Counted from the first letter of the stretch, positions 36,693 through 47,710 are shown. The stretch is DNA of 64,000 nucleotides from Gonocerus acuteangulatus (GCA_946811695.1 OX328127.1:46854982-46918981); one strand, 5' to 3'. The notes: generated from the sequence alone by a model not told the origin. Made by a program: numbers and translations.

Positions 36693-36977
36693 CAATGAAA
36701 ATACCTGGAGGCAGAGGAAGACCAAAGTTAACACTTAAGTAACCATAGTGGAAGTTATAGTAGTACCATTCGAAGATTATAGTAAAGGGTCAGATGAATA
36801 ATAGTTAACATATTTTTGTTGTAATACTTCCTAAACATGTTTTATTGAATTATGGACTTTTATGAGGTCCCAACAGCAATTTTATTTTTTAACACATTTG
36901 TTTAAATATATTACGTTTAAAGAGATTCAATTTGATCCACCGCATCCAATTACTTTTGTATAAAAAGTTTACCTACA

Positions 36978-37045
36978 ATCCTTTTTTTTAAAATTATTTT
37001 TTATTTATTTTGGGTGCTTCGACTGCTAGGGTCATTAGCACCACT

Positions 37046-37046
<1 letters not shown>
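36978..37046 (-). mobile_element. SINE 3'-domain relic
   Basis: On the minus strand GTGCTAATGACCCTAGCAGT then CGAAGCACCC and an A-rich tail. It is the shared SINE tail without a head, directly next to the 5S-SINE. Confidence 0.65.
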
Positions 37047-37076
<30 letters not shown>

Positions 37077-37250
37077 GGCGCATCTACTTCTTGGCCATTA
37101 GCGCCGGCCTATTTCCTATAGGTTGCCACCCTTTTATAATTCCAACAGCACGTGGTCGGTCACCCATTCAGGTACTGACCACGCCCGACGTTGCTTAACT
37201 TCGGTGATCTACGGGAACCGGTGTATTCAACGTGGCTATGGCCGTTGGCA
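37047..37250 (-). mobile_element. 5S rRNA-derived SINE
   Basis: Read on the minus strand, the head is a 5S rRNA-like sequence (GCCAACGGCCATAGCCACGT, then GATCACCGAAGTTAAGCAAC, CCTGAATGGGTGACCGACCA, ending near 37143), including the internal control region with A-box and C-box positions. It continues with AAAAGGGTGGCAACC, the shared SINE tail GGCGCTAATGGCCAAGAAGT then AGATGCGCCGT, and a 28-nt poly(A) (T 37047-37074). It is a SINE3-type element, not a functional 5S gene, because the 5S part is diverged and fused to a tail. A possible imperfect target duplication ACCAC(C)AT flanks it. Confidence 0.85.
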
Positions 37251-37326
37251 GTACCACCATTATCGGCAAATAGTATGTAATAGGATATTTTGGCACAACA
37301 TTTTCCACAACTAAATTGAACACAAC

Positions 37327-37534
37327 TTCGGACATAGAGATGGGCAAAATTTTATTTATAAATAAAAATACGAATTTATTCGTACTTCATATATTTGTAA
37401 ATACGAATATAAATAAATTAGTATTCATAAGTGTGAATACGAATTTATTTTTATACACATATATTAAATATAAAAATACAAATAAAATTTTATTCGCAAA
37501 TTTTCCTGCGAATACAAATAAATTCACAAATTTT

Positions 37535-37577
<43 letters not shown>

Positions 37578-38136
37578 ATGGAGGTACAGATGATAAACTA
37601 TGTCCCTGCAGCATAGCTAGTTATTTAAGTTATTATGACATAGTTTGTCATCTGTACCTACCTCCAGAAAAAAAGAAAAAAAAATGAATCTAGGCGCTGA
37701 CAACCTAGACGTTAAGCGGCTTTAAAAAAAAAATCACCTTCAATAACTTCCGTAATATCATCTTAATACGAATAAATTCATAATTTATTTGCGAATTTTA
37801 TTGTGAATAAATTTTTATTCACAAATTATAATCTGGCTAAATTTGTATTCGTATATTTTAATGTGATTTTTTTTAATCACTTAATTTTTTGGAAATATTC
37901 ACATTTTTTGTGATTATTTACAATTTTTTCTGTGAATTTATTTGTATTCGCAGGAAAATTTGCGAATAAAATTTTATTTGTATTTTTATATTTAATATAT
38001 GTGAATAAAAATAAATTCTTATTCAAATTTATGAACACGAATTTATTTATATTCGTATTTACAAATATATGAAGTACGAATAAATTTATACGTATTTTTA
38101 TTTATAAATAAAATTTTCCCCATCTCTGTTCCGACA
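37327..38136. mobile_element. hAT-type MITE with 8-bp target duplication
   Basis: The element spans 37335-38128. Ends read TAGAGATGGGCAAAATTTTA and the mirror image CAGAGATGGGGAAAATTTTA. Flanks are TTCGGACA and TTCCGACA, an 8-bp duplication with one mismatch. Arms of ~200 bp consist of degenerate TTTATTCGTATT palindromic motifs, the same design as the 8.9-kb element but AT-richer. The core holds a poly(T), a nested hairpin and a poly(A). Confidence 0.8.
37536..37682. repeat. Nested hairpin flanked by poly(T) and poly(A)
   Basis: A 40-bp T run is followed by GGAGGTACAGATGATAAACT, about 30 bp of loop, and the near-perfect mirror AGTTTGTCATCTGTACC, then an A-rich run. It sits inside the hAT MITE. 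Confidence 0.75.
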
Positions 38137-38139
38137 AAG

Positions 38140-39965
38140 TATTTATGTGCTAAATCTAAATGGTCTGATTTAATATATTGATATCGCATATGATAAAATG
38201 TGCCTTTCAAGTACATTTTCTTATTCTGAAACCACGTGTTACAAGATTTGGAAGGCATTCGTATATAGTCGATTAATGCTCCTGATCCTGTCGCATTTTG
38301 ATCATTTTCCTTCCAGAATTCTAGCTTACAGATTTAACTTTATGAGGTACACCAATGGAGTCAACAATCATTAGGATAAATCAGCTAGCCAGCTGATCCC
38401 TAAATCAGCTTCTGGAGTGTAATTTTTTTTTTTTCAGAGTAAAACGAGCTTAAGAATGTAAATTTTCAGGAAAATTAGGGATAACGTTGTTCTTTTAAAA
38501 ATAAATAATTATTTGAATGATTACACATCAACCGGTAAGGTAGTTGTGTAAAACCACTGAGATAAAACAGTTCTTGCTCATTTTTATATCTAAAGTGTAA
38601 CCTTTCTAAGTTCCATAGCATAAAACTTCTAATTGGGAAAAAATAACAAAAGAATGGATATGTAAGCGGATTATCAGGGAAAATTGAAAATGTTTCAGTG
38701 AGATGATTTTTATGGCGGAAAGGAGGCCTTCAAGAGGGTGGAAACACGTTACAGATATGTTTGTTCAAGCACAGGTGTTGGAGAAAGCAATTTAGGGGAA
38801 TTTAGGACAAGAATGGAGTTGTGAAATGATGTTTATCGGGATGAGCACCCTTCCTAAGGGGTTAGACATGCTAAATAATTCCAGGCTCATCCTTGAACAT
38901 GCATGCATACCTTCCTCCGACACCCCACCGCCTTCCTTAAATACTCTCTATCACATATGTATGCTTTTATGTGTCATCCTAGGAATTATTTGCTGTTTTC
39001 ATTAAATAAAGCAAATGCCTTTACTTAGGATTTTTTGCTTAAAAAGTCTGTCACGGAGGAGCTGCTTACTGAGCACATTCCTCAGAAAGGTGTTAGTTTA
39101 CGCTTTAATCTTGAATAATTTGCTTAATTAAAATAACATATATAAATTCAAACAATGTATAGTTTTAGTCTCTATTATTATTAATGAACAGCTAATTCAG
39201 TTATTAATTTTTAGTTATTATTTAATAGGAGATTGAATGAAGACCTAAGAGGGTTGCATTCTATAATTGAAGTGCTAACTGAAGAAGGGGGCAATATTAA
39301 ACTATTCTATAAACTTTTGCCAGCTTAGGGGTTGAATTGGGGGCAAAATTCGACGAATTCAGTAGCAGATACTACCGTAACGCAAACTAATGAAAATTAA
39401 AAAAAGGAAATATATGTAAATATCCTAAAAAGAATGTTATCACGGTAGCCCACGTGGGGTCCTCTCAGACACCAAACCCGTTTTTCAGCAAAAAGTGATC
39501 AATTTGAGGGGCGGACTATCCTGTAGAAGCGATTTGACATTGCTGATTTTCGGAACACTATGAAGTAGGAAGGTAATCACAGAGCAGGAAGGTAGAGCGA
39601 CAATGGAGGGAGGAAACAGTGAGCGTGGGGTCCGCCTAGATAACTTGTAAGAGTTTGACTCATAAAGGTCCTAGAAATCTCCTCAAAACAAGCATTTTCA
39701 GTTTGACCTATTTACTTAATTTTCCATGTTTTTGCCCTGAAATCGACTGATTGAGGTTAAACTTACGTTTAATGACTCGGGAACACAGATTCAGTTCCAG
39801 AAATTTAAAGTTTCAACTATAACATTTGTAATATAGCAGCAAATATAATAATTTTATCGAAGAGGAGCAATTTAGAATGATACACTACCTTGCGGCAAGA
39901 TAGCCCAAAAAAAAGGTAGCAAGTCGATGGATTTTCCACAGCAATATTTGTCGTCAGTTGTCCCG
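38140..39965. other. Unassigned stretch
   Basis: Includes a dispersed-repeat copy (about 39050-39130, GGAGCTGCTTACTGAGCACA) also found near 28.57 and 45.18 kb. A GC-richer block at 38690-38930 has no recognisable product. Confidence 0.4.
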
Positions 39966-39969
39966 TCAT

Positions 39970-40025
39970 GACCTCATAAGCGGTGTTCCTTCGTAGGGAG
40001 GAAGGAGACCAGCTAAAAGGCCTAG
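39970..40025. repeat. Terminal hairpin of the 1.3-kb repeat family (solo)
   Basis: ATAAGCGGTGTTCCTTCGTA followed by GGGAGGAAGGAGACCAGCTAA parallels the hairpin end of the repeats at 46.8 and 57.25 kb (CATAAGCGGGGTTCCTCC, mirror, GCGCTAA). Confidence 0.5.
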
Positions 40026-40059
40026 AATGCTGAGTGAAACTATCGAGCGATGGACATCG

Positions 40060-41033
40060 CGTGCACAATTACACCATTTGTGCGAATTATCCCGTCCTCT
40101 AGTTACTTACAAGCGACCAACCACACTTCTCACAAGGCCAGTTGTAATGGTGTCTTACACACAGTGTTCTAAAGGGCACTCATGTTTTGTACACAGTGTT
40201 CTAAGGTGCGCCTATGTCTTATAACATAAATTTTGGTTCTATTTTAAAATTCATATCTCACTTAATTGTCACTGTAATATGTATGTATGTATATATATAT
40301 ATCTGATTACTGTACGAATGTGAATATAATGCATTGATAAACATATATCACATATAAAATAGAAAATTATAAAAATATCTTATGATATTACTAAGTAGTA
40401 CCGTATATAATACAAATAACAAACGTTTATTTCAAATTTTTTCTTTCTCTAACTTTGGTAATTTTCATGGATATCTCCTCAATAAATTCAAACACTAACA
40501 GAATGTCCCAGCATAATTTTGTTATTCAGTAAATCTACATTTTATAGTTAAAATACATTTAACTAATAAATAAAAAAAATAGACCGAAACCCCGACGATC
40601 AACACCTTGTATATTATTTATGGTTATTCGTGTGTGTCCAATTCTGAAGCGAGTACTACTTCTTTTCTAGTTTGCCTGTGACAGGTAGGAAATTCAGAGA
40701 TGTTCCCCGCCTCTTTAAGAGAAATCATAGACGACTTGAAAACCTTGAGTCTATGAAGAGGAGAGATGATAAGGTAATGCAGAGGGCAGCACGTGCCCCA
40801 AACCAATTAGAACATGTTTTATGCATGAGAGTGTCGGACACGCCGTCAGTCACTTCAGGATTCAATCCTCGATCCATCGGGTCTGATGCAGCAGTGTAGT
40901 AGTCTCTACTTTCTATATTCTAACGATGAGAAATACTGATCATATACTTTGAACAGTCAGACTATATCTTGGGAGTAAAGACAATGGCAGTGGTCACTGA
41001 GGTCTGGTTTAAGCGGTCAATATTTAAATTAAT

Positions 41034-41035
<2 letters not shown>
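40060..41035. other. Unassigned stretch
   Basis: A fragment near 40510-40600 (TCTACATTTTATAGTTAAAATACATTT, read in parts, and CCGAAACCCCGACGATC) resembles a minus-strand PLE terminus. AACATGTTTTATGCATGAG at about 40810 recurs at 44.87 kb, so a further dispersed repeat is likely. Confidence 0.35.

Positions 41036-41036
<1 letters not shown>

Positions 41037-41116
<80 letters not shown>
41037..41116 (+). repeat. (TA)n(TG)n microsatellite
   Basis: About 28 TA units followed by about 11 TG units. Confidence 0.95.
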
Positions 41117-41299
41117 ATGAAAAGTTTTAGGCATTTCTCTTTAAAACAAAGATAGAGTAGTTTATAAATGTTTTCCATTTTTATCATATTCGTTCAATCT
41201 TTAGCTCGCCTAAATCTAAATATACGGTATTATTGACATATTTATACACACTTATGCAATAAATACAAGTACACAGTACAATTTACTTTATATCTTTAT

Positions 41300-41647
41300 G
41301 GGGGGCGAGGTTAATCAGTGGTAGAGCACCGGACTAATATGCTAGAGGACCTGAGCTCAAATCCCGTGCAAGCACTAAAGGTTTTTATCTTCTTGTTTCT
41401 TGTTCGTGGGTTGAATTCGGCCTGCCTGTCAGCCCCTAGGCCAACCCAGCCTTTAATTAATTTATTAATGGGTACCTTTGTGCTAATGACCCTAGCAGTG
41501 GAAGCAGCAAAGGGGAAAATCAGGTGGCCGGAGCATAGTACTGACCACAATATCTCCCTAGTGTGCCGTATGGTCATGAATCCGATACCTCTATAATATC
41601 TGCCCCTCAGGGCCCTCGTGGCCTGTTACAGGACTGATTTTTTTTTA
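41300..41647 (+). mobile_element. tRNA-derived SINE, family T2, full length
   Basis: The head resembles a tRNA: GGTTAATCAGTGGTAGAGCA (box A) and GAGCTCAAATCCCG (box B) with correct spacing. The body contains GTGCTAATGACCCTAGCAGT (the domain shared with other SINEs), then GGCCGGAGCATAGTACTGAC and CCCCTCAGGGCCCTCGTGGC, and the element ends ACAGGACTGAT plus an oligo(T) run. An 11-bp target duplication TATATCTTTAT (41289-41299 and 41648-41658) bounds it. A T-run rather than poly(A) at the 3' end is unusual. Frames predicted here are not genes. Confidence 0.88.
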
Positions 41648-41659
41648 TATATCTTTATA

Positions 41660-43200
41660 CATTTACTAATTAATTTAATAAGGCAGCAAATGTTGTTACG
41701 AATTAAAAACTCTATCAATCTCCTTAATGGCTAACTGATGCACTGTCAGGCCTTTTGGAGGAATGTGAAGTCCACCAATATATGTTATACATCGAGCAAG
41801 TGTGTATATCGTGAGCACTAAGGACTTCATTGCACAAATCGGTGGTGTGACTGATTTTCGATCCGTATTTTTAATTTTTATTGGAATGCACCCCATTATA
41901 TTGAGGTCTTCATTAATTTGCTCATGAATGGGGAACATTGTCAATTTTTGCAAAGAGATATGGTCAATGATTTTCAAGAAGTGGTTGAGATTGTAAGCGG
42001 TAGTTCAAGATTATTAAAATTCTTTGTTTTGAAACTGATAAAGAATTAGGTACAGGTTGTCAGGTAACGCAGTAAATGTGCTGGAATTTATCAACTAATG
42101 AAAAGAAGAAAAAAATGTATTCATTAATGGTGAAATTAATGCTAGTAGCTGCTAAAAAAGGTTGTACATCCAACTTGAGACAATCCCGGTAGAGGCTTGG
42201 ATGGAATTAGATCTCCATTTCCTTGACTCCTAAGTTACTAGTCATCCACACTTTCCCTTTTATCTTCGAGAGTGCAAAAGCCTACACAGTTTGTTCAGAG
42301 CTCGATTGTAACTGACAATATTGATCGATATTAAGTAGCCGTTAAAGTTTAGCACCAATCGAGTTGGTGTAATGTTGACAAAATAGAACCTCCTTAGATT
42401 TAGCAGTATTTGCAATAGTCTAAGGTGCAAATTCTTGGGGTATTTTTCCTTTAATGCCCGCATGTCTAATATAATATTAAAATAACACATTTTGAATAAC
42501 GTTTTAAATCTATTAACATAAGATAAAAGTACATTTTTTAAAAAGAGGTTCGTGCTTATTCCCTCATTAAAACCCAATGTAGATAAAATAATATGGGATG
42601 ACTGTGGAAATTGACGAATCATTCTTTGAAAAAAGAAAATATAATATGGCTAGGATGTATCACAACAATGGGTTTGTGTGGGATTTCCCTGGAAAAGAAA
42701 ACAATATTTTCTGTTTGCTGTGCCAAACATGATTGAAACAACCTTGTTACAACTATTGTCTCATATTTTTGGAATCGTTATTCAAAAATAGAATACATTA
42801 AGTGTATAATTACAAACAATATACAGTCAACCACTCTGAAAATGTGGTGCGCACACGATGTCTATAGGGCATTTATTAGCTGTGGCCAAAATAAGGAACA
42901 AATTACAGGCTGCAACAAGTAGAACATTGATTGATTCCTATATCTGTGAATTTTCGTGCAGTCACAGGAATAAAAACAAAGACCTTTTTCAGGTAATATT
43001 GGGAGACATTTCTAAATTCTGGACAGTAGAATGTCAGTTTTTTCTAACAATAAATGAATTTCGTTTTTCTAAAGAACATCTGTTTATTGTTAGATCAAAT
43101 TATAGATGCGGGAATTAAACGAAAAAGACCCAACTCTTGTTCTATATACGTTTTCCGCAGGTGAAGTGTTTATGCCCTGTACATTCGGCTTCTATTTCGC
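41660..43200. other. Unassigned stretch with short ORFs
   Basis: Frames of 93 and 120 codons on the minus strand (41696-41977, 42260-42622) and 86 codons on the plus strand (42858-43118) show no motif I can recognise. They could be relics of an unknown element, but length alone is not convincing at this base composition. Confidence 0.3.
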
Positions 43201-43202
43201 GT

Positions 43203-43422
43203 GTATTCGGGAAATTTTTTTTTTTTTTATTTTTTTTTTTTTTTTTTACGGCGCATCTACATCTAGGTCATTAGTGCCGAAATCCAGGGTGCAGCGAGGA
43301 ATTTTACCAGCGAGCCATGGGATGATAAAATTCCTGCCGGAGGTTGGGAATCGAACCCACCATCTCCCGCTTATGAATCCAAGGCGCTAGCCATTAGACC
43401 ACGGGAGACTGTATTCGGGAAA
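43203..43422 (-). mobile_element. tRNA-derived SINE, family T1, intact with target duplication
   Basis: Minus-strand element (43410 to 43215). The head reads TCTCCCGTGGTCTAATGGCT then AGCGCC (box A) and GTGGGTTCGATTCCCAACC (box B). A ~75-bp body follows, then the shared tail CACTAATGACCTAGATGTAG with ATGCGCCGT and ~33 A/T-interrupted poly(A). A perfect 12-bp target duplication GTATTCGGGAAA lies at 43203-43214 and 43411-43422. The CAT loop is reminiscent of a tRNA-Met ancestor, which is only a guess. Absence of decay in the duplication suggests recent insertion. Confidence 0.92.
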
Positions 43423-43439
43423 GAATATACAAATATTAA

Positions 43440-44200
43440 GATCTCGATGTTTTTAATTCCAATTATTTTGGATTATCACGTCTTATTCTATCTTTATAGG
43501 CTAGAATTATCATTTCGTAGGCTAGAAGTAATATGGTTCGGTGATTTAAATAGTTGCTTCGCTGGACGACGAAAAATGTATTACCCCTTCACGTGAATTG
43601 ATCTGTTCGCTATGTTCAGACTGAGAACGCAGGCCAAACGTGCTCTAAGACAAGATTGGTGCTAAGAGTTCATTTTCATTAATATTACAATAGCCAAAAA
43701 CTATTCTCATTAAATATGATGAATACATATTAATTTGTGTGTGTAAAACGATAGCTACCTGTACTTGCCGATTATTGTTTTTTTCTGCCACGAATCATTG
43801 ATCATGGCATTTCAGTAACAAACAGTAGCACGAGTTAGTTAACCAGTAAAATTTGTCTAGCTGAGGAAGGGGTCCAGATACAACTAGACACAAAAATAAT
43901 GGTCACCCGTTGGCCAGATGATTCTCCAATGCGAGATCGGAAAAAATTACCCCATTTTAACCCCCGCAAAATTGACCTTGAAATGATATTCAAGGTCAAT
44001 TTTTTTTATTGCATATTTTGAATCTACGAGTCATGAGGAAGAAAAAAGTCAACGGCACCATAGGTCAGAAATGACTCCTTATGGTCAAAATGACCATTGA
44101 CAGCGTATACGTGGACCTAAATTTAAGATAATAACTTGGACTTTTATTCATTGATCTTTTGTCTCCACAAGACAATATTGTTGCGATATATATACTTTTA
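43440..44200. other. Unassigned non-coding stretch
   Basis: No gene or repeat recognised. Confidence 0.4.
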
Positions 44201-44207
44201 TTTTGTA

Positions 44208-44486
44208 CTAGCTGTTCCCCGGTGTGCTATGCTACACCTACTTTCTGCATCTAGAAAAAGCAAAAATAAATTAGAAGCCAAATAAGTAATATTAAAATCT
44301 AATAACGCAAATCTGTAACTATTCGGGTTCACAGTTCCAAACCCGTGACCTCCGAACTGTGTCCTAGACGATTTAGATTTAGACCTTACTTACTATCACA
44401 CTCCCCAGATCAAGACCTACAAGTGTGCCAAGTTTCGTCAAAATCGGTCAAACGGTGTGGATTTGAATAAGGAACAAACAAACAGA

Positions 44487-44545
<59 letters not shown>
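44208..44545 (-). repeat. Dispersed repeat ending in (TA)n
   Basis: It opens with ACTAGCTGTTCCCCGGTGTG, has AGTGTGCCAAGTTTCGTCAA and TCGGTCAAACGGTGTGGATT, and ends with AGGAACAAACAAACAGACACG and a 49-bp TA tract. The middle is the inverse of the units at 17.36-17.76 kb. The opening motif is common at retroelement ends in arthropods. Confidence 0.6.
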
Positions 44546-44548
<3 letters not shown>

Positions 44549-45581
44549 TGATTGTCTGAAACAAATTCTTCAGTGGTTAGTTAGTCTTACAGTTGAGGAA
44601 TGTGCTTTACTAAGGAAAATCCTTTGTAACTAAATCATTTTTTTTTGTATATCTAAAACTTACTAACTCAATATTTAACCATTAAATTTTTTTCTACCAT
44701 GTTAATCCAAAATATTGTGGAGATACTATTGGGTCCTTAAGTATTGCTTTTAAATCATTAAAGACGCAAATAAATTCTCTCGCCCAAGTAAAAGAAGGGA
44801 GTGAGTTATTGGTTACCTATTCCTAAGAAGAAAGAGGAGAGAAATGCCACGTGTTTCTAGCAATTATAACATGTTTTATGCATGAGCCAGACGGTGTCAG
44901 AGCACCTTAGGGATTCAGGACTCGATTAGACATAGAAAAACTCCAAGAGTTGCTCTATTGGAAGAACATACGTCACGGCAGGCTTGGGCATAGCCTCATT
45001 AAAACTACAGCTTCCTTCACCATTACTATGCCAATGGGAATCAATAAAATTTTAGATTAATCACAGTTCTTACTGTTTATAGTTCGTTTTGTTATTTTGT
45101 GTCATCATTCAAACGAGTATTGACCACTTTCATAGAAGGTAGGACGGGTGAAGCAACCCGAATTGCATAGCTTCCGTCACACAGGAGCTGCACTCCTGAG
45201 CACATGCCACAGAAAAATGGTACTTTACGCTACATTCCTGAACAATTTGCTTAAAAGAATCTAAATATCGTCCATACAAATGCAAAGTATCGAATGTGAA
45301 AAGTGGCTTGGTACCTTATATACGACTCTATATACATGTTATCTTATGATATATTTTAATTAGAATTAATACACATTCGTTAGTTTGATTTTATTTAATT
45401 GATAATTATTTTTCTTTAATTTTCGAGAGTGAGCCGTAACGTACATCAGTCCAACACCAATCAGTATAGATTGAAAATGAAAAATGCGTTATTTCACATT
45501 CGATGCTTTGCGTTTGTATCGACGATATATAAATTCAAAAAAGTCCGACTCGCAGGAACTGCGTCATCTTAGCGCGGTTCC

Positions 45582-45583
<2 letters not shown>

Positions 45584-45641
<58 letters not shown>

Positions 45642-45801
45642 GCCACATCTACATCTAGGTCATTAGCGCCGACATCCAGGGTGTAGCGAGGAATTTCACC
45701 AGCGAGCCGTGGGATGATAAAATTCCTGCCGGAGGTTGGGAATCGAACCCACCATCTCCCGCTTATGAATCCAAGGCGCTAGCCATTAGACCACGGGAGA
45801 C
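45584..45801 (-). mobile_element. tRNA-derived SINE, family T1, inserted in the 1.3-kb repeat
   Basis: Minus strand: tRNA-like head (TCTCCCGTGGTCTAATGGCT, box B GGTTCGATTCCC), body, shared tail and a 56-nt poly(A) (T 45584-45639). Flanking CGGTTCC on both sides is the target duplication. The other copy of the host repeat (58.44 kb) has the uninterrupted site, confirming the boundaries. Very similar to the copy at 43.2 kb. Confidence 0.92.
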
Positions 45802-45866
45802 CCCGGTTCCTGTTCATATCCCTATTCTCATTTGAAAAGCATAGAATAGAAACAGATAATATAGTC

Positions 45867-45974
45867 CGAAATATAGATTTTTTTAAAACAAAATCATATT
45901 GAGGTTTATTTAGCCGAATCCCAACCATTCCATCTGTACTTATCACCTCGACGGCTAACTATCTAATCATCATG
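45867..45974 (+). mobile_element. Retrozyme-like repeat, family B, starting at the cleavage site
   Basis: Begins AGTCCGAAATATAGATTTTT, i.e. within a few bases of the predicted hammerhead cleavage point (GUC/CUGAAUAUAG in the other copies), and continues through TTGAGGTTTATTTAGCCGAA to CTAACTATCTAATCATCAT. The hammerhead core itself is absent. Confidence 0.7.
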
Positions 45975-46600
45975 AAAAATAAAATCAATTACTTTAATGT
46001 TTTAAGCACTTATTTCTCCGATTGACATCGCCTAATCAAAACTTTCATCAGAACCTTTTTTGTAGAGCATTTAGTAAGCTTTCTAATGGTATTCTTTCCT
46101 TTACCAAATTCTTAACCTTTTTCGAGATATTAAGGAAAATATACAAAGTTACCAAAACTTTTTATGTCTGTTAATAAAATATTTTATTCTAACCCTTCCT
46201 TAACTCCAAACGTAACCAAAATTTCAACATATTAGTTTTAATGAAAGTAGAACATGCAGAAAATGTTTCAACTGAATCCCATGATTTTAAGTACCCAAAT
46301 TAAAAACGGTATTCAAAAACTATTTTTCCAATTTTCTCGAAAACGGTTAAAGCTATCGCCTTGAAAATGGTTTCATTCGTTTTCCTAGCCCAAGAAGCCT
46401 ATAAAAAGAGTACTTACAAGCTTATGAACTCAAAAACGTAAGCGTTACGATTTTTTCTGCGCGAATTTCGCCCCAAACTCCATCTTCCAGTGGGCGGATT
46501 TTGCTGGTTAACGAACTTGATCTTTCATATTGGACGACTGATTTTTGTACCAAATTTCATCAAAATCGGACCATTCGTCTTCGAGCTAGAGAGCGAACAG

Positions 46601-46602
<2 letters not shown>

Positions 46603-46670
<68 letters not shown>

Positions 46671-46700
46671 ATATATAAATATATACATATATATATATAC
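46603..46700 (+). repeat. (TA)n microsatellite
   Basis: TA tract with a few A/T interruptions, inside copy 1 of the 1.3-kb repeat; the other copy has TA tracts at the matching place. Confidence 0.95.
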
Positions 46701-46859
46701 AAATTTGAACCACCGTTATTTTCGGTCTCTAGGGGTTCTGAAACGCGAAATTTTCTTGTCGGCACTTCCGGATTGTTTCATTGTATCAACCTTATAAGCG
46801 GGGTTCCTCCCTATGGGGGAGGGAGGAACCGCGCTAACACAGATGAATAGTCTTTTATA

Positions 46860-47705
46860 TTTTAATTGAACAGTTTTCTCAATTATTACTTTAAAAAAAA
46901 AAAAAAAATCCAACTGTTAATGGCCCGATTTTGATTTTTTACAACACACGTTCCTCATTGGTGGAGTATCTTGACTGAAAAGATTCGTTGCAAGGAAAAT
47001 GGGGTCACGTTAGTACAGTGTGGTGAAATTGAACTAACCTAAGTTGCTAGGATATTTTCATTTAACTAATACCAAATTGCCCAAAGAGTGCAAACAGATA
47101 AATGTATGCCTACATATTTGTGTGTTCCCTCTAAGACAAATGTATAAGCAGTATATGCTTGAACCAATTTCACCCCACTGCCACAGAAGCAACATCAATC
47201 TTTACGAAAGTGTCCACAGTTCTAAAGTATTGTTATAATGTTCTCATTAGTTTCCTTGCAGCTTAGCCATACAAGGCCTTGTAACATAACTCTAAACCTT
47301 ACCTACTATAGGAACTTTTTTTTTTTTAGAAAGAAAGGGAAAAATTCATAGGATTTGAACATTGGCTTGGTCCTTGTCGAGTCCAGGTGCAACATTCAGG
47401 TTTATAGGGACTAAAGCATGGATACCGAAAATAGGTTGTTGTTCCTGAAAACGTTTGGCCAATTATATTTTATTTTTTTAAATTTTTAATGAATAACACA
47501 GATATTTTGGGGAAGGGTATCTACTGTTGGCCAAGAATAAAGAAATAATATATAAGTAAACAAATAATTTACGAAACAGTGCCAGTTGTTTAAATAAATG
47601 GATATAATTCCAATATTACTCTCTGCATACTATTGAGTTGCCCCGTAATCCCTTGACTGTAGGTTAAGTTAATAAGAAGGAATGTAAGAGCTATAGCCGT
47701 TAATA
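46860..47705. other. Unassigned stretch
   Basis: Short A and T runs only; no gene recognised. Confidence 0.4.
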
Positions 47706-47710
47706 TGTAT

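Larger units (their letters stand above)
36400..36735 (-). mobile_element. Tandem dimer of family-B ribozyme repeat (153-bp period)
   Basis: Two adjacent copies on the minus strand each carry a hammerhead (36539-36506 and 36692-36659), exactly 153 bp apart. Each is accompanied by ATGAAAAT(G/A)CC(A/T)GGAGGC, GGAAGACCAAAGTTAACAC and TAAGTAACCATAGTGGAAGT. The second copy re-enters the unit at GCTAAAGAAAAACC. A head-to-tail pair of ribozymes is the organisation of retrozymes, whose transcripts can self-cleave into unit-length RNA. Copy divergence is small. Confidence 0.8.
45484..46850 (+). repeat. ~1.3-kb dispersed repeat, copy 1 (interrupted)
   Basis: This copy runs from AAAAAGTCCGACTCGCAGG (about 45537) to the terminal hairpin GGTTCCTCCC..GGGAGGAACC and GCGCTAA near 46840. 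An inverted copy lies at 57240-58500. Shared blocks in order include GCGTCATC.TAGCGCGGTTCC, CTTATTTCTCCGATTGACAT, AACGTAACCAAAATTTCAAC, TTCTCGAAAACGGTTAAAGC and GGGCGGATTTTGCTGGTTAA. Copy 1 is interrupted by a T1 SINE (45584-45801) and a family-B repeat (45867-45974), and includes a (TA)n tract. No coding capacity is visible, so class is unknown. Confidence 0.8.

Noticed and set aside
42260..42622. 120-codon minus-strand frame
   Set aside because: No recognised motif, no adjacent splice or promoter evidence, and such lengths are possible by chance.
43335..43410. Functional tRNA gene
   Set aside because: Boxes A and B are good but the anticodon and acceptor stems do not pair properly, and it is the head of a SINE.
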